DNA of 64,000 nucleotides from Prevotella pectinovora (GCF_000834015.1 NZ_JXQI01000025.1:1-64000); one strand, 5' to 3'. Positions 17,501 through 25,958 are shown, numbered from the stretch's first letter. Notes: a model not told the origin generated them from the sequence alone. Numbers and translations are program-made.

Positions 17501-18180
17501 GAAATATCCTTATACTCTTGCTCAAAGTCGGCCACCTGCCCACGATAATAGGCCAGATTGATGTTCGATTCTTCTTCCTCCATCGATCGGATGATGATAT
17601 CCTTGATGAAGTCGGCATCTAACCTTGAATTAAGGAACACATTCTGTATCGACCGGTAGATGTTCTGGTAGCTCTTCGCCTCCATGAGCTGGAAGTTTCC
17701 GAACTCTTTGCCAGCCACCTTGTAGTTGCCGTAGATGATTTCCCTAAACATCTCGTAACGGTCAATCAACTTGCTCATGTAGATGTTTTTGTCCAGACGC
17801 GAATTGATGACCTTATACTCCGATGTCACGTCACCAAACTCATCCACCAGCCATTTTCTCTCGAATGGAGCATCTATGAAACGATAGCATGCTCTCCCCG
17901 AAGAGCGGAACACCAAAACCGTAAAAGGCCTGTGCTCATGCTCCACCTCATACACGATATAAGAGTTGGGGTTCGGCAGATAAAAGTCGTCAAACGACTT
18001 CATCTCCTTCGGAATACCGAGATGCAGTTTGTCCGCATTATAGAAGAACAGGATAGCTCTCAGCAACGTACTCTTGCCCACACCTTGGGTTCCAATGAAG
18101 TGTACATTTCCGTCCAGCTTAATTTCCGCATAGCGTATGTTCGCGCTATTGATGAAGACAATTTTCCTTAGTGCTCTCAT
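14524..18180 (-). CDS. jetC: Wadjet SMC-like ATPase JetC
   Basis: A 1218-aa MukB-like SMC protein. The Walker A motif GTQGVGKST is at residues 30-38, two long coiled coils fill residues 230-930 around a hinge region near 600, and the head is completed at the C-terminus by a signature-like GSEGTDTL and a Walker B HCMMDEIGKLH followed by a switch segment ILLINSSPTT. This is the loop-extruding motor that senses DNA topology in anti-plasmid Wadjet complexes. It is co-translated with jetB (overlap of 4 bases) and jetD (overlap of 4 bases). The coding strand contains no frameshift or internal stop, so the motor is presumably functional. Confidence 0.92.
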   Translation of the reverse strand: MRALRKIVFINSANIRYAEIKLDGNVHFIGTQGVGKSTLLRAILFFYNADKLHLGIPKEMKSFDDFYLPNPNSYIVYEVEHEHRPFTVLVFRSSGRACYRFIDAPFERKWLVDEFGDVTSEYKVINSRLDKNIYMSKLIDRYEMFREIIYGNYKVAGKEFGNFQLMEAKSYQNIYRSIQNVFLNSRLDADFIKDIIIRSMEEEESNINLAYYRGQVADFEQEYKDISCWFRTNAKGESAVRLQADKVIACYHDLLYQKQQIGELCGELNYAVRNSRERIPLVEENTEKLTAERERQQKLLGEVKEKYETEKSGLNKQLGVADDRIKSCKAKKEYYTSIGIDEIIRRCNEGPLLKEQLTAQKERLNDLTCQYNDIASKYKKLVDGVKSELDGFRQLQENRKNNIRTESLSRKEQLMDERDKQKREIAASFEEKLRVAESQIDSIKLERQECEKSLHALLFYAPYKDVMDLHLAKKVELQKEEVKLAGDIRSLDANLKQLQTEYEAIVKDIESEAKAELERKAQEMKQVETKIAELDKMLECTKGSLYEWLDGHVTGWEKNIGKIIDEKQVLYRTGLHPEKVDTAGKTLYGVELDLTELPMSVRKPDEIKAEKQRLEEQLKAMRKACAEIEAKKVVELDSQRKAYTPRVKDMRERRSLCEAQRNSIPGKVKALDVKIQDLLNKTEEEKKQKKAALDKQMNDVSHRLMDAESVITKTRDDKEKQLKTAQKLFEQAVAKVEGEQKAALNEIEIAVKAKQTSTETEIMRLQQQELNEMKGKGADTGAVEKCKDTISGIEKELDYIENNRKFVYKYQSDKEELLDKEDEFKVLKKTLQEKLGQLEDKYELRRQDYDRKIASLNKEISGCNEQLQKIKQGLGKADDFVGNSDLCPPILRDVPERKTLKSPEEVVSDLTGIIVSRHRKEEQFKQSVVLFNDNFTSKNTFNFKVVLKTVEDYLDFASNLDDFIHNNMIEVYRNRTSERYTEILARVSSEIGALTKRESEVVKVIQGINKDFDAQKFVKVIRQISIRSKPSSDKMVQLMKRIKEFHDENQFAMGEADLFTTDNREDVNNKAVDHILDLMKYLNEDTSRKSMTLGDLFDLEFRVVENDNDTQWTSKLSHVGSEGTDTLVKAMINIMLINVFKSQVSKKFGDFKVHCMMDEIGKLHPQNVKGILGFANSKNILLINSSPTTYNVSDYRYTYLLDKDSKSRTIVRPLITQK

Positions 18181-18719
18181 TGCTCATCCTCCGTTTCATA
18201 AATGGTGAGACAATCAATCATTTCTTCGATATAATGGAAAGCCGATGTTACCTTGTAAGTGCCGTCCAGTTCGTTCTCCATCTCCACGAATCCCTGTTTC
18301 TCAAGGTCCTTCACCAGACTTTCGACTTTATTCTCCAGACTCTTCTCCTCCGGATACAGTCCTCCGGATTTCTCCTTCAGCTCGATGTCATTGGCAAACT
18401 GCTCCATGATGTTCGACTTGCGGAAAGTAAATCCAGGACCGAAGGTGGAGTTAAACACCTTCAGGAAGTCCACACGATCTATCCATTCTGCCATACGCTG
18501 GATCTTGTTCTCCAAGTCCACCTTGTTCTCTGTACGAGTGAAGTAATAATAGCTATTTCCACTTTCAAGGATGAAACCGATGCCCTTGTAGTACTCCAGA
18601 TACTCATTGTAGTCATCCTCAATCGCATCATATAGTTGTGTCTTCTGCTGTGAGACACTATTCTGCGAGATGAAACCTCCTCGACTAAGGATATCGAATA
18701 TTTCTTTTGTATATCGCAT
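18177..18719 (-). CDS. jetB: Wadjet subunit JetB (MukE-like)
   Basis: A 180-aa MukE/kite-like protein composed of tandem winged helices. The N-terminus (IFDILSRGGFISQNS) and the mid-section VDFLKVFNSTFGPGFTFR are consistent with the family, and the acidic C-terminus ends in IYETEDEQ. It bridges the JetA kleisin and the JetC heads. The call rests largely on size, helical character and position between jetA (11 bases upstream) and jetC (overlapping); the sequence alone would be difficult to assign. Confidence 0.85.
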   Translation of the reverse strand: MRYTKEIFDILSRGGFISQNSVSQQKTQLYDAIEDDYNEYLEYYKGIGFILESGNSYYYFTRTENKVDLENKIQRMAEWIDRVDFLKVFNSTFGPGFTFRKSNIMEQFANDIELKEKSGGLYPEEKSLENKVESLVKDLEKQGFVEMENELDGTYKVTSAFHYIEEMIDCLTIYETEDEQ

Positions 18720-18730
18720 ACGAATCCTTT

Positions 18731-19945
18731 TTAGTTTTGTCTTGAATAAATGAGAGGGTACTCTATGTTCCCCATTGTCTGGTAATTATCTTCCACAGTC
18801 AACTCATCAAGATACTGTGTCGCTATCTGACAGAACAGTACCAGTTTATCTTCCTCATCCATCTTCTTACTGTAGTTACCATAGTTCATCACGAAATGAA
18901 ACAGGTTGTCGCTCGAGGCCATGAAAGCATTCTTCACTTCCGAAGCATCCACAGTCTGCAGCACCTGAGCTTCTGCCTGCATGTCTTCAAGAGTCAATGG
19001 TTCTGCCAGCTCACATTTCTTCAGTCTGCTGTTGCCCTTACCGGCTGCCACTTTATGCAGTATTCTCAGTCCCTCATCCGTGTTTCGGAGCATAGGTATC
19101 GAGACCTTCAATGTATACTTCGGTCTTGGTTCCATCCAGACTGGATCTGTCTGATTCAGCATAGACCTGATATTGGTATTGGTATCCAGTATTAACTGGT
19201 CCTTCAGATACTTCAGCCTCTGTACCTTCTTGACCAGATGGTCCTGGTAGACTATCAGATTGAGATAATTGATTATCTGGCGATCCAGCTCAATGAGGTT
19301 GTGATATGCCTCATTCATCTGATACTTCACGTTCGTCACTGTCTCCTTCAACTGCACGTCCATAGCCTCCAGAAAGAATGTCGGTTGCTTTTCATCAATC
19401 ACCTTCTCACACTCCTTGATGAAGACTGCAATGTCCTTTCTCCTCTCGTCCAGATGCTCCAGCTTTTTTTTCTTGACAGCAAGAGTCGGTTCATTCTTGT
19501 AAGTGCTGTCGATGTTTCTCTTCAGATCTATCACACTTCTCAGAATGTTCAGGGCAATAGTGTGAAGGATGCGCTTCACCTCCGTCAGATATGAGTGTTT
19601 CTTCGCTGGCGACTTCTCTATCAAATAGTACTCGATATTTTCATTAAGGTTGTCAATGCTTTGCTTCACGCTCGCCACGTTGATTTCCTCATTCACTTCC
19701 AGCACTTCCTCGAAGAACTTCAGATACACATCCTCCAGTTCCACAAACTCGCCATTATCCCTGATGACACCATTTCTGCGGAGGAACTCCAGACTTTCCT
19801 CCTTCTTGGATGCCAGCTCACGGGCAATATCATAGCGGAAAGAGTACGTCTTGCGTTTGGCAAACATCTCCTTCAATAAGGCTCTCTCCCTATCGAGCCC
19901 CCTGATGAGTTCGTCCAGCGAACGAAAATGCGAACGGTTCTCCAT
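18731..19945 (-). CDS. jetA: Wadjet kleisin-like subunit JetA (MukF-like)
   Basis: A 404-aa mostly helical protein. An N-terminal winged helix (YDIARELASKKEESLEFLRRNG) is followed by long amphipathic helices (residues 90-260) and a C-terminal winged-helix domain, the kleisin plan of MukF/JetA. It closes the JetC ring and recruits JetB. It is the first core gene of the jetABCD block, 10 bases downstream of the AlbA_2 gene, so transcription probably starts upstream of that gene. The length of about 400 aa, together with the short JetD, points away from type I Wadjet. Confidence 0.85.
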   Translation of the reverse strand: MENRSHFRSLDELIRGLDRERALLKEMFAKRKTYSFRYDIARELASKKEESLEFLRRNGVIRDNGEFVELEDVYLKFFEEVLEVNEEINVASVKQSIDNLNENIEYYLIEKSPAKKHSYLTEVKRILHTIALNILRSVIDLKRNIDSTYKNEPTLAVKKKKLEHLDERRKDIAVFIKECEKVIDEKQPTFFLEAMDVQLKETVTNVKYQMNEAYHNLIELDRQIINYLNLIVYQDHLVKKVQRLKYLKDQLILDTNTNIRSMLNQTDPVWMEPRPKYTLKVSIPMLRNTDEGLRILHKVAAGKGNSRLKKCELAEPLTLEDMQAEAQVLQTVDASEVKNAFMASSDNLFHFVMNYGNYSKKMDEEDKLVLFCQIATQYLDELTVEDNYQTMGNIEYPLIYSRQN

Positions 19946-19955
19946 ATTCTCTTTT

Positions 19956-21668
19956 TTACCCTTTATTAATCACTTCCCAATGACCTGTTTTCTTACTACC
20001 AACTCTGACGATTAACCCTAAGTTTTCTATAACCTTCAATTCTCGTTGCATGGTTTTGAATCCAATGCTAAGCTTATTGGACAAATCGGTAGTGTTTAAT
20101 TGGACATTTAATTGGACACCCTCTTTTATGCTATTATATATAACTGTTTGACGTTCAGTTAGTTTATTTATATCTAATAATTGGACATTTATCGTATCAT
20201 CTTTTTGTCCAGTTACATTGACTGTGGTTTTCTTGACGATTTCATAATACCTATCAGACAACTTATAACCATCCTGTGCTGAGATGAGCAATCCTTCGTC
20301 GATAAGTTTGCGTAGTGTCACTTCGTCCGTATAGCGTTGGCTATCGCCTTGCGAAGCACGGAAGAGGGCAAGGAGGTCGAAGACGTTGAGTTTGTTGTTC
20401 GCTGGCCGGGCATTCTGCAACTCACGAGCATAGAGCATGAAGGCTGGGTACTTGATTTCGCCAGGGAGTCGTAAGCATACCTGCCATTCGTCTGTCAGAG
20501 AATAATCAGGCAAACATTTGCCATCCATCAGACAATGGTAGAACATCTTGTCAACGCCTTGTCCGCTCTTCTCGATGAAACCTGCCTTCTGCAAAACTTC
20601 GGTGATGAGTTTGCAACGTGGCATACTGTTGACCGTAAGGATATTGTCCACATCCACACCGACTGGAAAACCTCCAGCATTGGTGATGATGAGTTGGTCG
20701 GGATATTGCTTGATTACCACATCGCTCTGGATGTACATCACACGATGACAGCATGCATTGAGGATTGCTTCTCGGACAACATCACGGTTGAATGTGGGAA
20801 TGTCGCCAATGCGGAATCCGTCATTATAGTGTTGTAATGGATTGCTGGCAGGCTGGTTGATGTAGTTCCAGACAGAATCTACCATCAGTACAAGTGGCTC
20901 TTGGAATTCCTGACGTGCAGTGTATTCTATCATAGAGTGATATAGGCGGTACTCTACAGTCACGCGATTGCAAAACAAATGCTTGCGTATTGCTTCTGAC
21001 TTACCAAGAAGAATAAGGGCAGCATTGGTCAGTTGACCACCCTTATTCATGAGGGCGAAATCATGGAGTACCTGCAATGTTGGTGTACTTACAAATTCAG
21101 GCTTGTTCCAGCGCTGGGCATAGCCTTGCTTCATCACACGGATGGCTTCTTCGTCAAGGTCTTCAAGCGAGAGTCCTTCGCAGATCTTCTCTGAGAAGTC
21201 TGGCTCTGACTCCTGGAGTATCTTGAGATACATGGCATCGGACATTGGCTTTAGTTCTTCGCCAACACGCATCAAAGGAACGTCCTCGAATTTGAAGACC
21301 TTGCCGATAGGACGTGATGGAACCTCAATCACAAGTACACGACGGTTCTCTTCATCATAGAGTTCATAAATCTCAGGGCGAATGGTTGTGTCACGATAGA
21401 TGTCCGACTCCAGCTGTCCGATGGCATTATGTGCCTGGCGAGTGCCTGTGACACGATGCGGATAGTTGTCGTGCATACCTATTACGAGGCGACCGCCACC
21501 TTCGTTGCAAAGGGCGATGACATAACCAAGGATGCAACGGCGACGATCCTTCGGATTGGTCTTGCCTCGACCATCGTAGGAAATGTTGCCTCCTTCGCCC
21601 GCCTTGAACTCAACGCGGTCTTCGGATTCGCGCATCTGCTGGAGTTGCTGTATGGTGAATTTATTCAT
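19956..21668 (-). CDS. AlbA_2/Schlafen-type ATP-binding regulator leading the Wadjet operon
   Basis: The start is taken at the ATG at 21668 (MNKFTIQQL) rather than the TTG upstream. The 570-aa protein has an N-terminal AlbA_2 (Schlafen-like) domain: EDRVEFKAG, RRCILGYVIALCNEGGGRLVIGMHD. Next comes a GHKL-type ATP-binding segment (EAILNACCHR ... PDQLIITNAGGFP ... EKSGQGVDKM, about 330-420), and the C-terminus has one or two winged helices, the last ending LKVIENLGLIVRVG. These proteins are often called transcriptional regulators and occur in defence islands. It is 10 bases ahead of jetA on the same strand, so it is either a regulator of Wadjet or a fifth component. Confidence 0.85.
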   Translation of the reverse strand: MNKFTIQQLQQMRESEDRVEFKAGEGGNISYDGRGKTNPKDRRRCILGYVIALCNEGGGRLVIGMHDNYPHRVTGTRQAHNAIGQLESDIYRDTTIRPEIYELYDEENRRVLVIEVPSRPIGKVFKFEDVPLMRVGEELKPMSDAMYLKILQESEPDFSEKICEGLSLEDLDEEAIRVMKQGYAQRWNKPEFVSTPTLQVLHDFALMNKGGQLTNAALILLGKSEAIRKHLFCNRVTVEYRLYHSMIEYTARQEFQEPLVLMVDSVWNYINQPASNPLQHYNDGFRIGDIPTFNRDVVREAILNACCHRVMYIQSDVVIKQYPDQLIITNAGGFPVGVDVDNILTVNSMPRCKLITEVLQKAGFIEKSGQGVDKMFYHCLMDGKCLPDYSLTDEWQVCLRLPGEIKYPAFMLYARELQNARPANNKLNVFDLLALFRASQGDSQRYTDEVTLRKLIDEGLLISAQDGYKLSDRYYEIVKKTTVNVTGQKDDTINVQLLDINKLTERQTVIYNSIKEGVQLNVQLNTTDLSNKLSIGFKTMQRELKVIENLGLIVRVGSKKTGHWEVINKG

Positions 21669-21701
21669 TATTGTTGCGGTCTTTATTTCTAGATATGTCA
21701 A

Positions 21702-22004
21702 TTAGGTGTTACTATCCAACTGATCTATTTCATCTTCTATTTCCCTCATCTTCTGTTGGAGGAGCATCTATTTGTCGGTGAAGTTGACGGACACCCTCCA
21801 TTCTGCATCAGCTATTTTTCGTGAAAGATATTCACCGACCTTCTAGTAGAGTTCGATGAGAGCTGTATTGGCAATGCGGATGACATTCTGCCGTGTCTGC
21901 CGAATCATCCCCGCAACCTCCGCAAACATCTGCTCGTTGTCTAGAGTGGACAGAGAATCTATATCCTTCATACTCTGCATCTCGGTATTATTGTTTAGCT
22001 TCAT
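21702..22004 (-). pseudogene. DUF1016 (YhcG-type) N-terminal fragment with stops
   Basis: From an ATG at 22004 the frame encodes a recognisable DUF1016 N-terminal domain (IRQTRQNVIRIANTALIELY, then KVGEYLSRKIADAEW), but a TAG stands where the family normally has tryptophan, and a second TAG follows 24 codons later. The C-terminal PD-(D/E)XK domain is absent. It is a decayed gene between the XRE regulator and the AlbA_2 gene. Confidence 0.65.
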
Positions 22005-22044
22005 ATTTCTTTTGAAGTCATATTAATGCTAAAAAAATCAATTG

Positions 22045-22272
22045 TTACTCTACTTTTGTATCAATCTCTGGCAACTCATCAAATCGCAACAAATCATCTA
22101 CCTGTGTTTCGAGGACTTTTGCAATTTGCATCATCGTTTCAAGGTTTGGTTGGGTGGTATTGGTGATCCATTTTGATACTGTCGCCTGGTCTTTGCCCAA
22201 TTTATCAGCCAACCATTTATTGTTCAAATCGCGTTCTGCAAGAACGACTCTAATCCTATTAAGTTTCGCCAT
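22045..22272 (-). CDS. XRE-family helix-turn-helix regulator
   Basis: A 75-aa Cro/CI-type DNA-binding protein: RVVLAERDLNNKWLADKLGKDQATVSKWITNTTQPNLETMMQIAKVLE is the complete five-helix HTH. The short acidic tail has no sensor domain. On the minus strand a TAACTTTG -7 box lies ~110 bases upstream (22381-22388), and a 42-bp palindrome lies beyond it at 22436-22477, a likely operator. It could repress the Wadjet operon to its left, the AbiL-like pair to its right, or both. Confidence 0.88.
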   Translation of the reverse strand: MAKLNRIRVVLAERDLNNKWLADKLGKDQATVSKWITNTTQPNLETMMQIAKVLETQVDDLLRFDELPEIDTKVE

Positions 22273-22380
22273 TTGAAGTTGTTGTCAAATAATCGTTGAA
22301 TGTCTTATTTTCATTTTCGCTATCAAGCACTGAGAGCTATCAACAGTATATGATTGTTGTGGGCTCGTAGTCTTTGGCTG

Positions 22381-22388
22381 CAAAGTTA
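22381..22388 (-). promoter_or_regulatory. Bacteroidetes-type -7 box of the XRE gene
   Basis: On the minus strand the octamer is TAACTTTG, matching TAnnTTTG, about 110 bases from the regulator's ATG. No TTTG stands at the usual ~20-bp spacing, so the promoter may depend on an activator or be weak. Confidence 0.5.
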
Positions 22389-22435
22389 CCAAAACTAGGT
22401 GAAATATTAACTTGTTTGCTCAAATATTTTTATAA

Positions 22436-22477
22436 AATGGTCAAGCATTTGACTATTTAGTCAAATGCTTGACCATT
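22436..22477. promoter_or_regulatory. 42-bp near-perfect palindrome (19-bp arms, 4-bp centre)
   Basis: The left arm AATGGTCAAGCATTTGACT is repeated in perfect inverted orientation after an ATTT centre. Each arm itself contains two TTGA/TCAA half-sites, giving four in all, spaced about one helical turn apart. It lies in the 420-bp gap between the XRE gene (leftward) and the AbiL-like pair (rightward), away from any gene end, which argues for an operator rather than a terminator. The remainder of the gap (22478-22633) shows nothing else. Confidence 0.6.
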
Positions 22478-22633
22478 AACAAGGCGAAATACGCACTCGC
22501 TTTCTCTAAGCACCATAAAGGTTTGCAAAAGCAAGTGTATGGTTCTTGCAATTTTTACCACATCAAACTATATATTTCGGTTGATAAATGTTAAATAATG
22601 AAGGTGATAAAGCTAATAATCGCCTCAAAGCCA

Positions 22634-22663
22634 TTGTTGATTCAACTTTAACCGCTAATTTTG
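22634..22663 (+). promoter_or_regulatory. Promoter of the AbiL-like operon
   Basis: A TTG at 22634-22636 is followed after 19 bp by TAATTTTG (22656-22663), the -33/-7 pair of Bacteroidetes. The -7 box covers the TTG codon that would otherwise begin the ATPase frame, so translation must start downstream, at the ATG at 22691. Confidence 0.65.
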
Positions 22664-22690
22664 CAGCAATCCTACAAAATCAGACATGTA

Positions 22691-23920
22691 ATGATATTAA
22701 AAATCGAATTTGAGAATTTCTTTTCTATTAGAGATAGAATAAGAATCGACTTCAGAGCAGGAAACATCAATACAGCTCTTGCACGGGAGTTAAGCCATAA
22801 TGTGATGGAGTGGAACGGTGTGCCCGTACTTAAAACTATTGGCTTGTTTGGGCCTAACGCTTCTGGCAAATCGAATATTCTGAAAGCCATTACTTTTTGC
22901 TGTAGAATGATTTTGGAGTCACATCTTCATAACGAAGGGGTGACATTCAACTTTGAACCTTTCAAATTTGATGGTTGGCAGAAAAAGCCCAGCAAATTCC
23001 TTATTGATTTTGTCTGTGAGGATGTGGAGTATGAATACGCTTTTGAGCTGACTCGTGAACGCATCATAAGTGAGAGTCTGTACCATTATCCCGTTGGTAG
23101 ACGAGCAAAGATATTTGTTCGTAATGCTGATGGAAAGTATAGCTTTGGTACAGGCGTGATGGTCAAGCCTTCAGATGTGGTAATCAATACCAGTGAAAAG
23201 AATCTGTTCCTGAGCCGAGCCAGTTCAATGAACAGAGAGATTGCCCAAAAGCTTTATCGCTATTTCATGAACCAAATCCTTCTTGGACTCGTAAATGTGA
23301 ACGACATAATGGTATTGGATAGTTTCAATGCCTACAAGAAAGTAATACTCAAAGCACTTGAAATATGTGATACGGATATTACAGATATTGAAGCAAGGAA
23401 AGAGCAAATGCCGGCTCCTGTGGTTGTGTCTGGACAAACGGAATTGTCATACAAGCTGGTGGATGTGCTTCGCTTTAAGACCTTCCATCGTAACCAAAAG
23501 GATATCATGTTCGACATGGACATGGAAGAATCTAACGGTACAAGAAAACTGTTCCAGATTTTGATACGACTCTTGGATGTGGTAAAGAACAAGAAGAGCA
23601 TTATGATGGACGAGTTTGACATGGGATTGCATACCCGTCTGGCTGATTTCATTCTTGACTTAATTCATGCCTCAGAGAGTAGTCAGTTATTGTTCACTTC
23701 CCATAATACGAACCTTATCGGTGTCAAACGACTGAGGCGTGACCAGATTGTATTTGTCAACAAGTCGGAGCAAGGCGCAACGGAAGTGTATTCATTATAC
23801 GACTTCAAGGATTTCCGTGAGAATATGGATGCCGAAAAGGGATATATACAAGGGCGCTTTGATGCAGTACCTTATGTTGATTCATCGGTATCAAGTATCA
23901 AACAATTATTGGAAGGTTGA
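22691..23920 (+). CDS. AAA15-type ATPase of an AbiL/RloAB-like system
   Basis: The start at 22691 (MILKIEFENF) is set by the promoter box that overlaps the upstream TTG. The 409-aa protein has the RecF/SMC-like N-terminus, a Walker A GPNASGKSN near residue 55, and the C-terminal elements IMMDEFDMGLHTRL (Walker B) and LLFTSHNTNLI (H-loop) near 310-345. The protein corresponds to RloA/AbiLi, an ATPase sensor that partners a Toprim-containing effector. Its stop is followed after two bases by the ATG of that effector. Systems of this class abort phage infection; nothing indicates what triggers this one. Confidence 0.85.
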   Translation: MILKIEFENFFSIRDRIRIDFRAGNINTALARELSHNVMEWNGVPVLKTIGLFGPNASGKSNILKAITFCCRMILESHLHNEGVTFNFEPFKFDGWQKKPSKFLIDFVCEDVEYEYAFELTRERIISESLYHYPVGRRAKIFVRNADGKYSFGTGVMVKPSDVVINTSEKNLFLSRASSMNREIAQKLYRYFMNQILLGLVNVNDIMVLDSFNAYKKVILKALEICDTDITDIEARKEQMPAPVVVSGQTELSYKLVDVLRFKTFHRNQKDIMFDMDMEESNGTRKLFQILIRLLDVVKNKKSIMMDEFDMGLHTRLADFILDLIHASESSQLLFTSHNTNLIGVKRLRRDQIVFVNKSEQGATEVYSLYDFKDFRENMDAEKGYIQGRFDAVPYVDSSVSSIKQLLEG

Positions 23921-23922
23921 TT

Positions 23923-24483
23923 ATGGCAAGCAAAAGAGAACCGTCACCATCTTTGCGAATGCGAAAGATCGCCCTTGTCATTTGCGAGGGCGAGACAGAG
24001 GTCTGCTATATCAACCTTCTGAAATCGTGGTATAAGTCACCCATCAGAATCATTTCGCACATAGAAGGCACAAAGATCACGCCATCGTTGGTTGAGAAGC
24101 GTACAAAGGAGCTCAAAATCTCACAATGGGATAAGGTGCACACATTCCTCATGTACGACATGGATGTGCAGGCCATCAACGAGAAACTTCACAAATGCAA
24201 GGCAGAAATGCTGCTAAGCAATCCTTGTTTTGAAATATGGTTGCTACTTCATGCCAAAGACCAGAAGGCAGCAATCGAAACGGATGCACTCATCAAAGAA
24301 TTAAAGAAAAGCGCTCCCGTGTGGAAGAATTATTCCAAATCGGCTTTTACCGACACACAAAAGTCTTTCTTAAACAACAAAACGGATGTTGCTGTTGCTA
24401 GAGCAAAGGAATTGCATGAGTTCCAGAATCCATCCACAGGTATTTACAAGTTGATTGAGATGTTGAAAGAAAATGCACGATAG
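23923..24483 (+). CDS. RloB/AbiLii-like Toprim effector
   Basis: The start is placed at the ATG at 23923, 3 bases after the ATPase stop. The 186-aa protein has the RloB pattern: ICEGETEVCYINLL (Toprim-like glutamate), HTFLMYDMDV (acidic DxD), and SNPCFEIWLLLH. RloB/AbiLii proteins are probable nucleases controlled by the adjacent ATPase. The length is at the short end for the family. Together the two genes form a complete AbiL-type pair under the promoter at 22634-22663. Confidence 0.85.
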   Translation: MASKREPSPSLRMRKIALVICEGETEVCYINLLKSWYKSPIRIISHIEGTKITPSLVEKRTKELKISQWDKVHTFLMYDMDVQAINEKLHKCKAEMLLSNPCFEIWLLLHAKDQKAAIETDALIKELKKSAPVWKNYSKSAFTDTQKSFLNNKTDVAVARAKELHEFQNPSTGIYKLIEMLKENAR

Positions 24484-24562
24484 TAGCCTAAAAGCGTAGG
24501 TTACTTTCAATGATAGATTCGTTTCAGACTAGGATTAATTACTGAAATTATAGGTTAATTCA

Positions 24563-25783
24563 ATGGAAATGAACAACAATATAGATATTTCTTCAGAAGA
24601 TATACTATCTTTGCTGAAGCAACAAATAGATTTTCTTGAAAACCAAATGGCGGAAAGATGCGGTATGAAGCTATACAAATCGGCCGATGGTTTTACTCAA
24701 GAGAAAATATATGAATATGCTGGTGCAAAGGATTGTGTTGCAACATTGACTTTGAGCCAAGAATCTGCGGAAGTATATGGGGAGTCGTTGACGGTAGTTT
24801 TTGTGTATTATCAGAAAGATAGAATGGCACTTGAAAAAGACAGAATGGCTCTTAATGATATATCCAATGTTAAAGCAAAAGAACTTTTGGGAGAGTTAGA
24901 TGAAACGCTATATACTCAATTGCTTAAAGATGGTATTCCGACAAAGGATATAGTTGAAATGCTAGTTGGACCAGCATCAGAAGAAAATAACACTTATGGA
25001 AGTTCACTTTTGCGTAATCCTAAGGTACTGGAGATTCCCTTTCAGAGTGAAGGCAATGGTGACGATATTTTTTTTATGTATGGAGCCTTGTGTCATTTTA
25101 TTGCAGATGGAATGGAATTGACTCCAGAAGAACATAATGAGTACCTAGCCTATAAGATGGTGCTGGAACGCGAGAAACTAACAGAAAAAGAAAGAAAGGA
25201 AATTTTTGATGAGAACGGAGCAATTGTAAATCAAGAAGTCGGGTATTTCTGGCTATTATGGAAAAAAGATACAGGTAAGCTGACAGAAAAGAACAAAACA
25301 GACCTGATGCTGTTGTCCCAAAATAGATTAGCTAATCGTTTTGGCATAGCTGATAAAGAACTGCAAAGTATGGGATTAAGTTTTGAAAAGTTGGTAAAGT
25401 CTTATCCGGAGAAAGCAGCTCTGTTATTTTCAAAGATTATAAGCTTTCATGAACATCGCTATAATGTGGTTGGTAAACATCTGCTGTATATGAGTTTTGA
25501 ATCGTTTCTACACATCTACCTTCGCCATGTAAAAGAGCTTGCTGTTGAGAATCAGTTTGGTGAAAGAAGTAAATTTCAATTAGCAGAAAAGGATTTGAAA
25601 GCTACCATGGATATTGTTTTGGGTGCTCTGAATGATGAGTATCAAACATATAAAGACGAACATCCAGACAACAGATTCTTCCGGAAAGGGAATATGGCAT
25701 ATTATTACAATGGAGACTATTATGATGTTGACATTTTACCAGATGGCCAAATCGGCAGTTTCTATAAACGTATTGACAAATAA
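24563..25783 (+). CDS. Hypothetical protein, 406 aa, downstream of the AbiL-like pair
   Basis: I do not recognise this protein. It is acidic and mostly helical with no signal peptide and no transmembrane segment. A short internal duplication, KDRMALEKDRMAL, lies near residue 90. The C-terminus (NMAYYYNGDYYDVDILPDG) is tyrosine-rich. It begins 79 bases after the RloB-like stop on the same strand without a clear promoter, so it may be a third gene of the same transcript. The A/T-rich codon use resembles that of the surrounding accessory genes. Confidence 0.65.
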   Translation: MEMNNNIDISSEDILSLLKQQIDFLENQMAERCGMKLYKSADGFTQEKIYEYAGAKDCVATLTLSQESAEVYGESLTVVFVYYQKDRMALEKDRMALNDISNVKAKELLGELDETLYTQLLKDGIPTKDIVEMLVGPASEENNTYGSSLLRNPKVLEIPFQSEGNGDDIFFMYGALCHFIADGMELTPEEHNEYLAYKMVLEREKLTEKERKEIFDENGAIVNQEVGYFWLLWKKDTGKLTEKNKTDLMLLSQNRLANRFGIADKELQSMGLSFEKLVKSYPEKAALLFSKIISFHEHRYNVVGKHLLYMSFESFLHIYLRHVKELAVENQFGERSKFQLAEKDLKATMDIVLGALNDEYQTYKDEHPDNRFFRKGNMAYYYNGDYYDVDILPDGQIGSFYKRIDK

Positions 25784-25838
25784 AACTCAAACGCATGAAA
25801 TACAAACAAAAGTATCGATGAAGCATATTGTAGATTAA

Positions 25839-25958
<120 letters not shown>

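Noticed and set aside
18259-18546. + strand frames within jetB and jetA
   Set aside because: They are shadows of the well-supported minus-strand Wadjet genes.
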